Below are positions 14,358-20,052 of a DNA stretch of 20,052 bases, piece after piece (positions within the stretch are counted from its first letter, which is position 1; each line of letters opens with the position of its first letter). The notes below the pieces were generated by a model. The model did not search any database. It saw only the letters and a list, made by a program, of their open reading frames with translations, and was not told where the DNA came from. Made by a program: the position numbers and the translations under genes. This stretch comes from a virus: positions 1 through 20,052 of the IMG/VR virus record IMGVR_UViG_3300017917_001107. One strand, written 5' to 3'.

Positions 14358-15388
14358 TATGATTTAGGAAATAATAAAGATGAAAATGTTAATGGCAACG
14401 AAACATAAGTGTTGCTACCATATGTAAATGTACTTTCAATAGGTGATAAAGAACCTCCATTTGGTACATAAGAAACGTTTGTTAAGTTTGTTGCATTAAT
14501 GAAATTGTGACTTCTATTCAAATCATAGAAAAATAAATCTTTACCTGGCATTTGTCTTAAATTTGTATTTGCTTGTGAAAAATATCTATCGCCTGGTTGT
14601 GCTGCACTCGCAACATATGTTTGACCAAAATCAAAAGAATGTGGGCTTGTTAATGCATCAATTGTCTGTAATGATTTTGTATTTGTTGATGCTGTGTATC
14701 CATCGGGCACTTGCATAACAGAATAACCTGGTGCAGCAGATGTTTCGAGTGCAGTTGTTGTGACGGTCAATGCAGCACCACGACCTCTGTATACAACAGC
14801 AGGAATTAAATTGTTACCTGTTGTAATATTGGTTTCTGGATATTCAAATACACCAAATGTACAAATAATGTTGGTTGAAGCATTATATTGAGAATATATG
14901 GCCAAATGTCTTGCACTTGCACTTACGTGTAGTGTTTGAGAAAACGGAATATACCCTTCGTTACTCTGGTGTTTGTATGTTGGATTTGTCACTACAGCTG
15001 TGGTTGTGTTGGCTGAAGTGCAAGAATCCATTTCAACATATCTTGCCGCATAAGTTCTTTGTTGATTTGGATTGGCTGTACCACCAGTTGGTTCAACCCA
15101 AGGTTCATTGGCTGCTGTGCCTTTACAAATCAATCTTGCATATTTGTATTTGCTGGTATTCACGCATTGCGATCTGAAAATATATACGTTACTATTAGAA
15201 GTAACGGCCGCAGGATATATTAACGACCAGTTGGTTGGTGTTGTGTTTATAATTGTACTGTTAACACCATCAAAAACAGATAATTGACTCGCAGTCGTAA
15301 CCGATCCAGTAATGACGTTCGCCATTTCCTGCATCATTTCAGCAATTGTGTTTGCTGTACCGCTTCTAACAACTAACTTTGCGTACAT
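14357..15388 (-). CDS. Fibre-like paralogue D (343 aa), probable tail-fibre or virion surface protein
   Basis: A member of the five-protein family. N-terminal MYAKLVVRSGTANTIAEMMQ then EMANVITGSVTTASQLSVFD aligns with EIANVCTGGITSNTQLEFAN of B. The next blocks are STIINTTPTNWSLIYPA (B: SIVINTEPAGWSIADA), CVNTSKYKYARL (B: CVNSSKTKYCEL), SASARHLAIYSQYN (B: VTNRKLIVFASSVN) and GVFEYPETNITTGNNLIPAV (B: NLEFPETQHTSIWSNLPFIN). The C-terminus STFTYGSNTYVSLPL is a weak version of the family end motif. Residues between the blocks differ strongly, as expected for receptor-facing surfaces. It begins 2 nt after the stop of C, with the same junction sequence (ATTAAGAAAGCATAA) as between B and C. There is no clear Shine-Dalgarno site. 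Confidence 0.8.
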   Translation of the reverse strand: MYAKLVVRSGTANTIAEMMQEMANVITGSVTTASQLSVFDGVNSTIINTTPTNWSLIYPAAVTSNSNVYIFRSQCVNTSKYKYARLICKGTAANEPWVEPTGGTANPNQQRTYAARYVEMDSCTSANTTTAVVTNPTYKHQSNEGYIPFSQTLHVSASARHLAIYSQYNASTNIICTFGVFEYPETNITTGNNLIPAVVYRGRGAALTVTTTALETSAAPGYSVMQVPDGYTASTNTKSLQTIDALTSPHSFDFGQTYVASAAQPGDRYFSQANTNLRQMPGKDLFFYDLNRSHNFINATNLTNVSYVPNGGSLSPIESTFTYGSNTYVSLPLTFSSLLFPKS

Positions 15389-15390
15389 TT

Positions 15391-16446
15391 TTATGCTTTC
15401 TTAATACAAATACATCTATTATATGTAGTGGCGGAACCAATAGTTAATACCACATATGTATCCGAACCAACAGTAATTTCATCTCCGCTTGTTGTATATG
15501 CTGCGGTTCTATAAGTGTAATATGTGTTGGTCAATGAGCTATAATTGTGAAAACCTTCACCTTTTGACATGCGAGTATCAACGAAAGGATATAAAGGATA
15601 TAAAGAAGTTCCTGAAGAATTAATCGTTAGTGAAGGAGGATTGGGCATATAGAATTGCCCTAATGCCTGGTCCGCACGAACTTGAGCTCTAGTTGCAGTT
15701 GTTATATCATACCAGTTAGTAAACCAAGCCGTTCTGTAAACAGACTGTGAATTGCTGTTAATATAATTTGTTGATTGTGGTTCACTGATCGGCGCAGGTC
15801 TAGAACTATCATTTAAGAAAATATTAATAAATGGTAAATTTCCCCATGTTGTTGTATGTGAAGTTTCTGGAAATTCCAAATTCATAATGATGGCTGGTCC
15901 ATTACCACCAGAAGAAGCGAAAACGATTAATTTTCTATTGGTAACACTTATGAAATATTCGGTAACTGTTGAAGATAAATTTGGATTAAAAACAGTTGTT
16001 GTTGCGGTACCACCTGTTGGGCTGTAACTATTAAAATACCAAATAGCATTTGTTAATGTGTTCGCACTCACGGCTGATCCTATGGGAACCCATAAGTAAC
16101 CAGTTGTAGCTGCAGCTGCAGGCCTGGTATTTACAGCTGTTCCAGATGTAGTTAAAGCTTGGGAAGCAAGCGCACTCAATTCGCAATATTTTGTTTTACC
16201 AGTATTGACGCAAGGAGCACTTAATCTATATTGAACTTTTGTGGCCGTATTTGTTGCTTCTATTGCACTATTGGCATCAGCAATGGACCATCCAGCAGGT
16301 TCAGTATTGATGACTATACTTTGTGATGTATTGGCGAATTCTAATTGTGTGTTAGAAGTAATACCACCAACGCAGACATTAGCTATTTCTTTTAATTTTT
16401 GTTGAACCGTCACTGACGATGAAAATATTAATCTTGCATAGGCCAT
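15391..16446 (-). CDS. Fibre-like paralogue C (351 aa), recent duplicate of B
   Basis: Closely similar to paralogue B over its whole length. Both begin MAYARLIF(S/P)S.VTVQQKLK and share SNTQLEFANTSQSIVINTEP and then AGWSIADAN. They also share ATKVQYRLSAPCVN, RPAAAATTGYLW, IGSAVSANTLTNAIWYFN, EYFISVTNRKLIVFASS, LPFINIFLNDSSR and TAWFTNWYD. Both end with a GDE(I/T)T(V/I)G block and KKA. Differences cluster in loops (for example residues 92-108, 145-160 and 220-240). The composition is Asn/Ser/Thr-rich, and it is probably an exposed virion protein. The start lies 2 nt after the B stop and its only upstream purine tract is within the end of B, so translation may be reinitiated. Confidence 0.82.
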   Translation of the reverse strand: MAYARLIFSSSVTVQQKLKEIANVCVGGITSNTQLEFANTSQSIVINTEPAGWSIADANSAIEATNTATKVQYRLSAPCVNTGKTKYCELSALASQALTTSGTAVNTRPAAAATTGYLWVPIGSAVSANTLTNAIWYFNSYSPTGGTATTTVFNPNLSSTVTEYFISVTNRKLIVFASSGGNGPAIIMNLEFPETSHTTTWGNLPFINIFLNDSSRPAPISEPQSTNYINSNSQSVYRTAWFTNWYDITTATRAQVRADQALGQFYMPNPPSLTINSSGTSLYPLYPFVDTRMSKGEGFHNYSSLTNTYYTYRTAAYTTSGDEITVGSDTYVVLTIGSATTYNRCICIKKA

Positions 16447-16448
16447 AA

Positions 16449-17501
16449 TTATGCTTTCTTAATTGCAATCGTGCGCCAATAAGTTGAAGAAGAACCGATT
16501 GTTAAAAGTACGTAAGTATCGCCGCCTATTGTTGTTTCATCACCACTAGCTGAATAATTAGTTGTTTTATATGTATAATATGTATTTGTTAATACACTAT
16601 AATTGTGTACTCCTTCTCCTTTAGTTGTTCTCACATCTACAAATTCACATAAAGGATAAACCGGAGTACCCGAAGATGTAATACTTTGTGAAGGACTATT
16701 TGGTATATAATATTGACCTAATGTTTGGTCCGCACGAACCTGAGTTCTGGTTCCTGATGTCATATCATACCAATTGGTGAACCAAGCCGTTTTGTAAATG
16801 CTCTGCGGGCCTCCAGCAATACTATTGGTGCTTAAAGGTTCGGTACCATTTGTTCTAGAACTATCATTTAAGAAAATATTAATAAATGGTAAATTGCTCC
16901 ATATACTGGTGTGTTGTGTTTCGGGAAATTCTAGATTCATATGAATTGTCGGACCATTGTTCACCGATGAAGCAAAAACGATTAATTTTCTATTGGTAAC
17001 ACTTATAAAATATTCTGTAGCTGATGATGATAAACTTAAACCATAAACGTTTACTGTTTGTCCTCCAGCTGCTCCGCCATAATTATTAAAATACCAAATA
17101 GCATTCGTTAGTGTATTGGCACTCACGGCGGATCCTATAGGAATCCATAAGTAACCAGTTGTAGCTGCAGCTGCAGGTCTGGTGTTATTTTGTGACACGC
17201 TACTTGTTATTGTCTGTGAAGTTAAAGCACCCAATTCACAATATTTGGTTTTGCTTGAATTGACACATGGAGCACTTAGTCTATATTGAACTTTGGTAGC
17301 AGTACCTGTTGCTTCTATGGAACTATTTGCATCTGCGATTGACCATCCTGCGGGTTCAGTATTAATAACAATGCTCTGTGATGTATTGGCAAATTCTAAT
17401 TGTGTATTGGATGTGATACCACCTGTGCAAACGTTGGCTATCTCTTTAAGCTTTTGTTGTACTGTGACCGTAGACGGAAATATTAATCTTGCATAGGCCA
17501 T
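16449..17501 (-). CDS. Fibre-like paralogue B (350 aa), probable tail-fibre or virion surface protein
   Basis: A member of the five-protein family and near-duplicate of C. The start is set at ATG 17501 (MAYARLIFPSTVTVQ), because this matches the N-termini of A and C and lies 1 nt after the stop of the 110-aa gene. A longer frame from TTG 17516 would add MEKYK with no support. GGAAA lies about 10 nt upstream. The N-terminal domain (about 1-125) carries EIANVCTGGITSNTQLEFAN, the W block and the C-V-N-x-x-K-x-K-Y block. A central domain has NRKLIVFASS and NLEFPET, and the C-terminus has the GDETTIGGDTYVLLTI block. Few charged residues and abundant Asn/Ser/Thr suggest extracellular beta structure. 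The role is inferred, not recognised. Confidence 0.82.
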   Translation of the reverse strand: MAYARLIFPSTVTVQQKLKEIANVCTGGITSNTQLEFANTSQSIVINTEPAGWSIADANSSIEATGTATKVQYRLSAPCVNSSKTKYCELGALTSQTITSSVSQNNTRPAAAATTGYLWIPIGSAVSANTLTNAIWYFNNYGGAAGGQTVNVYGLSLSSSATEYFISVTNRKLIVFASSVNNGPTIHMNLEFPETQHTSIWSNLPFINIFLNDSSRTNGTEPLSTNSIAGGPQSIYKTAWFTNWYDMTSGTRTQVRADQTLGQYYIPNSPSQSITSSGTPVYPLCEFVDVRTTKGEGVHNYSVLTNTYYTYKTTNYSASGDETTIGGDTYVLLTIGSSSTYWRTIAIKKA

Positions 17502-17502
17502 T

Positions 17503-17835
17503 TTATATTTTTCCAAATTTAAAATCAGGAGGTCCGAATCGACTTGTTGCAGATTGCAATATCAAATTAACTCGACTATTTGCTTGCATCGTGTTGGTGT
17601 TTCCATATAATAATGATGACGGATATGAAATTGAGGGCGAACTATTTGACATATTTACATATGTATTTCCATATAATGTATTCATATATGATATAGAAAT
17701 GGATGCATTATTTGTTGATGTTAAGTAAGAATTTGCGCGTATATCTACAACTGTGCCGCTTATAGAATTATTTGATTGTGTGACGAATGAATTTGCGTAT
17801 AATGTGTAAATAACGCCATTTCCTAAACTTGCCAT
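17503..17835 (-). CDS. Small Asn/Ser-rich repeat protein (110 aa)
   Basis: Unknown function. Residues 13-94 consist of about four degenerate repeats of 20-22 residues, beginning YANSF (13), RANSY (33), YGNTY (55) and YGNTN (77), each followed by a Ser/Asn-rich turn and an I/V-rich strand. This is the look of a small beta-solenoid or beta-sheet stack. The start (MASLGNGVIYTLYANSF) and end (ATSRFGPPDF) match the 67-aa protein at 14154-14357, which has fewer repeats. It sits 3 nt after paralogue A and 1 nt before paralogue B, so it alternates with the large fibre-like proteins. An accessory or structural partner for them is a reasonable guess. Confidence 0.72.
   Translation of the reverse strand: MASLGNGVIYTLYANSFVTQSNNSISGTVVDIRANSYLTSTNNASISISYMNTLYGNTYVNMSNSSPSISYPSSLLYGNTNTMQANSRVNLILQSATSRFGPPDFKFGKI
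17554..17799 (-). repeat. Internal ANS/GNT peptide repeats in the 110-aa protein
   Basis: Four degenerate units of 20-22 codons, with (Y/R)-(A/G)-N-(S/T)-x at the start of each and Asn/Ser pairs about 8 residues later. Unit starts are near residues 13, 33, 55 and 77. The repeat is visible at protein level; DNA copies have diverged. Confidence 0.6.
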
Positions 17836-17838
17836 GAT

Positions 17839-18936
17839 TTAACCATATTTAACCAATATTGTGGAATAATCCGTAAGGCCAGAGTTGTAGATATTTAACC
17901 CTTTATAGTTTGTATTGTTGGTATCAATCCAAAAACCTTCAGTAAAACTTCCATCAACAAAAAGGAATGTGTTTGAATATTTTGAACAATCTATAATTCC
18001 GTTTCCGTTGGCTGTGTCATCAATAATAATTGGCGCAGGCATCCAAGAATTTTTTCCATTTGTGATTGTTTTTCTGGACGAGACATTTGATAAATCGGCC
18101 GCGCTTGTCAATCCTTCTGCTGACACTGAATTAAAATTGCCACTATTTGCTGATCCTGAAGCGGCCGAAGTTAAGCAACGAATGCCGGTGTTTGCTGGTG
18201 TTGTTGCTCCCATATCGTATGTACCAAGAAGACTTATTACATTCAAAGAAGTCGATGCAGCAACCGTTGAACTTGTTAATTGTGTAGTTGCTCCGCCACC
18301 GGTGATGTGCAAACAAGGAGCTGTATTTGCATAAGCTGTTGGGCCAGTTTCATCAAATTCAGTTGTAAAATGGAAACAAGTTCTGCCGCCAATTGTACTG
18401 GAAATAAACAGATGCCTTGCACTCCAACTCAAATTAACTGCATAAACCTCTGTTGTACTAGTTGCCTTTTTAATTGTTGCAAAAGCACCAGAGTTATTTC
18501 TGTATGTTAGATTGGTTGCATTACCAGATACATCGACCGCAGTCAAACCTTGTACTTGAACACCATAATTGGTTGTGTTGGCATAAAAAGTATTCGCACC
18601 GTTAGTTGGTTCTGCATATAAACCAGTAGAACCTGCAATAATAAATCTTACAAATTTCCATGGACGAGCAGTGTTAATACATGGCGACGAAACAGTTGCT
18701 GTTGTTAGTACGTTACTACCGGCCGCGGGTAAAGACGCAGGATAAGATAAAGTCCAAGCTTCACTGTTTGGATTAACAATAACACTTTGATAATTTGATA
18801 CTGTATCAAATGTTGCGGTTGTTGTTACACCTTCGATGTTGGCTAGATTTTTTTCACCTGTTAATACCTTGATGATACCTTTAAGTACCTGCCCGGCTTG
18901 TGGTGTTGAAGGAAATACTAATTGTGCGTATGCCAT
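17839..18936 (-). CDS. Fibre-like paralogue A (365 aa), probable tail-fibre or virion surface protein
   Basis: The first member of the five-protein family in transcription order. N-terminal MAYAQLVFPSTPQAGQVLKG then IIKVLTGEKNLANIEG corresponds to the B opening. SVIVNPNSEAWTLSYPA matches the W block, CINTARPWKFVRFI matches C-V-N-x-x-K-x-K-Y, SWSARHLFISSTIGG matches NRKLIVFAS, and HFTTEFDETGP matches NLEFPET. Its C-terminus differs from B-E: it lacks the G-D-x-x-T-x-G-x-x-Y motif and ends FVDGSFTEGFWIDTNNTNYK and then a short strand. It is Thr/Ser/Ala/Asn-rich with no membrane segment. It begins 3 nt after the 64-aa gene, with no strong ribosome-binding site. It is likely a virion surface protein, by inference from family and place. 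Confidence 0.8.
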   Translation of the reverse strand: MAYAQLVFPSTPQAGQVLKGIIKVLTGEKNLANIEGVTTTATFDTVSNYQSVIVNPNSEAWTLSYPASLPAAGSNVLTTATVSSPCINTARPWKFVRFIIAGSTGLYAEPTNGANTFYANTTNYGVQVQGLTAVDVSGNATNLTYRNNSGAFATIKKATSTTEVYAVNLSWSARHLFISSTIGGRTCFHFTTEFDETGPTAYANTAPCLHITGGGATTQLTSSTVAASTSLNVISLLGTYDMGATTPANTGIRCLTSAASGSANSGNFNSVSAEGLTSAADLSNVSSRKTITNGKNSWMPAPIIIDDTANGNGIIDCSKYSNTFLFVDGSFTEGFWIDTNNTNYKGLNIYNSGLTDYSTILVKYG

Positions 18937-18939
18937 TTT

Positions 18940-19134
18940 TTATTCCACCAAAGGTTCGCGAACTAAAGTAAACTCGTTACTTTCCATAAATGTTGGCGCA
19001 CCAAAAAATAATGACTCACCAATTCTCAATGTATTGACAGAGGTGGTTACGAGACCCAACAATTCCAAATCTGTTAGTGTGCCGTCATTTGCTTGGTATA
19101 CGTAATATGTTTCGTCAAAAAAAGATAGATCCAT
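18940..19134 (-). CDS. Small acidic hypothetical protein (64 aa)
   Basis: No family recognised. It starts MDLSFFDETYYVYQANDGTL and contains TSVNTLRIGESLFFG, and the C-terminus is acidic (EFTLVREPLVE). It is probably soluble. GAGG lies about 9 nt upstream of ATG 19134, and the gene is packed between the collagen-like fibre gene (11 nt) and paralogue A (3 nt). Its coding status rests on this tight packing and on the lack of any other frame covering the stretch. It may be a small chaperone or baseplate/fibre accessory, but nothing in the sequence shows this. Confidence 0.6.
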   Translation of the reverse strand: MDLSFFDETYYVYQANDGTLTDLELLGLVTTSVNTLRIGESLFFGAPTFMESNEFTLVREPLVE

Positions 19135-19145
19135 TTATATTTACC

Positions 19146-19883
19146 TCAAGTTGAACCTACTAGTTGAACCGTCATGTCGCTACCTGGATATGTATTTCCA
19201 ACTTGCACAATATCCATTGTCAAATAATCATTTGATACGACAGTAAAACTTGATGTTGTATTTCTTGTATATGTGGTATTTGAAAGTGCAGGTACGTTTG
19301 CATTTGCAACACCATTCCTATTTATTCTCACAATCACATTCGCACCTCCAGTAGGAGGGCTGCTAAAATTAATCATAATGTCGGTCACGTTTGCATTTCT
19401 TGGAACATAGTATCTATTTGTACCATTAAATACTGATAGTGTTCCCGAAAATGTTGCAGATACAACTAATGAAATTGGGCCTGTAGCTCCTGTTGCTCCG
19501 GTTGCACCTGATCCAGTTGCGCCTGTTGAACCGGTTGGTCCAGTTGCGCCGGTTTGTCCAACGATTTGCAACTCTCTAATTTGAATTAATGTGGTGTTTG
19601 CTGGAGTTGTTGCGAATGTTAAAGTATCATTTGCAACGGTGTAATCAGTAATAGGAGATTGTAATACACCGTTTTCTGTAACAATTAAAGAGTTTGCAGT
19701 AAAACCAGAAGTAATTGTAAATGTATTTGAAACCCCGTTTGCTGTATATTCTCTGGATATGAATTGTCCAGGCAAACCAACAGTACGAATGACCACCCAA
19801 GCATTTTTGCTTGTTAGATATTGATACGTTTTGTTGTTAACAACTGTAATCGTACCGTTTGATGGGCTAACTGGAAAAGACAT
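19146..19883 (-). CDS. Collagen-like tail fibre protein (245 aa)
   Basis: A probable trimeric fibre or attachment protein. N-terminal MSFPVSPSNGTITVVNNKTY and QYLTSKNAWVVI resemble the short 'virion attachment' opening seen in many phage fibres. Residues about 41-107 (FISREYTANGVSNTFTITSG, LIVTENGVLQSPITDYTV, LIQIREL) look like a small fibre beta domain with the pattern 'v-x-v-N-G-v-l-q-x-P-x-x-D-Y-t-V'. Residues 109-136 are collagen-type Gly-X-Thr triplets with one interruption. The C-terminal domain (about 137-245) has beta strands and would be the receptor-facing or trimerising head. Only a weak GAG lies upstream of ATG 19883. Its place beyond the 13-17 operon matches the fibre/whisker region of T4-like genomes. 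Confidence 0.82.
   Translation of the reverse strand: MSFPVSPSNGTITVVNNKTYQYLTSKNAWVVIRTVGLPGQFISREYTANGVSNTFTITSGFTANSLIVTENGVLQSPITDYTVANDTLTFATTPANTTLIQIRELQIVGQTGATGPTGSTGATGSGATGATGATGPISLVVSATFSGTLSVFNGTNRYYVPRNANVTDIMINFSSPPTGGANVIVRINRNGVANANVPALSNTTYTRNTTSSFTVVSNDYLTMDIVQVGNTYPGSDMTVQLVGST
19476..19559 (-). repeat. Collagen-like Gly-X-Y repeat segment
   Basis: Codes for about nine Gly-X-Thr triplets (GQT, GAT, GPT, GST, GAT, then GAT three times, then GP) with a two-residue GS interruption at residues 124-125. Thr in the third position is usual for bacterial and phage collagen-like stretches, which lack hydroxyproline. Confidence 0.85.
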
Positions 19884-19909
19884 TTTATTTTCTCAATTTG
19901 TAAAAAATG

Positions 19910-20052
19910 TTATACTGTTATTACGATTCCGCCTGCTACACCAGGATTTCCTGATGTGCCTCTGAGAGCATCATTTACGTTTCCTGTGGTGGAATAATTT
20001 CCTTGATAAAGAACACCAGAAGTTACATAAGTTGGATTGTAGTAACCCGAGC
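19910..20052 (-). CDS. C-terminal end of a probable fibre protein (partial, 46 codons plus stop)
   Basis: The frame is open from the window edge to TAA at 19910-19912. It reads GYYNPTYVTSGVLYQGNY, then TTGNVNDALRGTSGNPGVAG, ending GGIVITV. The end, with Gly-Asn-Pro-Gly-Val-Ala-Gly-Gly before a hydrophobic strand, is typical of phage fibre or Gly-rich surface proteins. It is followed by 26 nt and then the collagen-like gene. The start and the main part of the protein lie outside the window, so its family cannot be judged. Confidence 0.6.
   Translation of the reverse strand, partial: SGYYNPTYVTSGVLYQGNYSTTGNVNDALRGTSGNPGVAGGIVITV

Larger units (their letters stand above)
15391..17501 (-). repeat. 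Tandem gene duplication (paralogues B and C)
   Basis: Two adjacent copies of a unit of about 1,055 bp. The 42-bp stretch 15799-15840 is identical to 16854-16895, and 32 bp around 15920-15951 match 16975-17006, both at offset 1,055. The gene junctions on either side of C share ATTAAGAAAGCATAA. This points to a relatively recent duplication followed by change in selected loops. Confidence 0.85.

Noticed and set aside
14875-15177. Plus-strand open frame of 100 codons opposite paralogue D
   Set aside because: Antisense shadow; no ribosome-binding site and an implausible Leu/Cys/His-rich composition.
17499-17516. TTG start at 17516 for paralogue B adding MEKYK
   Set aside because: ATG 17501 gives MAYARL as in A and C. 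The upstream TTG overlaps the end of the 110-aa gene and has no ribosome-binding site.
17915-18334. Plus-strand open frame of 139 codons opposite paralogue A
   Set aside because: It is an antisense shadow of paralogue A, whose frame is supported by similarity to four neighbours.
19133-19140. TATAAATG on the minus strand, one base from the late-promoter octamer
   Set aside because: It contains the start codon of the 64-aa gene; initiation would fall within that gene, so it is probably chance in AT-rich DNA.
19476-19559. Short-period DNA repeat as a possible CRISPR array or microsatellite
   Set aside because: The periodicity is explained by Gly-X-Y codons within an intact frame; there are no spacers.
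1-20052. tRNA genes, host-derived metabolic genes or integrase/attachment sites
   Set aside because: None was recognised on either strand; gaps between genes are too short to hold a tRNA apart from the 68-nt and 72-nt gaps before 20 and 18, which show no cloverleaf.

Overview
The window is the virion structural module of a T4-like (Straboviridae/ExoT-even type) contractile-tailed phage. Every recognisable gene lies on the minus strand, so transcription runs from high to low coordinates. The order is neck (13, 14), tail terminator (15), terminase (16, 17), tail sheath (18), tail tube (19), portal (20), prohead core (67-like), prohead protease (21), scaffold (22), major capsid protein (23). This is the conserved T4 morphogenesis order. 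Gene lengths and motifs, such as a short tail sheath and a long Ala/Pro-rich N-terminus on the scaffold, look more like the divergent T4-likes of aquatic bacteria than like coliphage T4. The host cannot be fixed from this window: there are no tRNAs, no metabolic genes and no photosynthesis genes.

Layout, in transcription order (right to left). (1) 20052-13016 is an accessory fibre/adhesin region. It holds the end of a Gly-containing protein, a collagen-like fibre protein and a 64-aa unknown. After these come five related proteins of about 340-380 aa (called A-E here, in transcription order), interleaved with two small related proteins (110 and 67 aa) built on an Ala-Asn-Ser repeat. In T4 the genes just upstream of 13 are the short tail fibre and fibritin genes 12 and wac; neither is recognisable here. 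(2) 12966-8203 is a tightly packed neck-terminator-terminase operon (13-14-15-16-17), with 1-nt or 4-nt overlaps or 1-nt gaps. (3) 8130-5851 holds tail sheath and tail tube, each with a strong Shine-Dalgarno site, ending in a GC-rich hairpin terminator. (4) 5782-1 is the head module: portal, gp67-like core protein, two unknown proteins, protease, scaffold and the first 292 codons of the major capsid protein.

Regulation: three exact TATAAATA octamers, the T4 late-promoter -10 element, lie on the minus strand immediately upstream of the 13, 67-like and 22 genes. One-mismatch variants precede 18 and 19. This implies T4-type late transcription (gp55/gp33/gp45-dependent in T4). The fibre region shows no such element and has generally weak ribosome-binding sites.

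The most unusual things seen are: the five-member paralogous family with alternating small repeat proteins, including one evidently recent tandem duplication (B/C); and a similar domain of about 65 aa near the C-terminus of both neck protein gp14 and tail terminator gp15. No gene-free stretch exceeds 300 bases.
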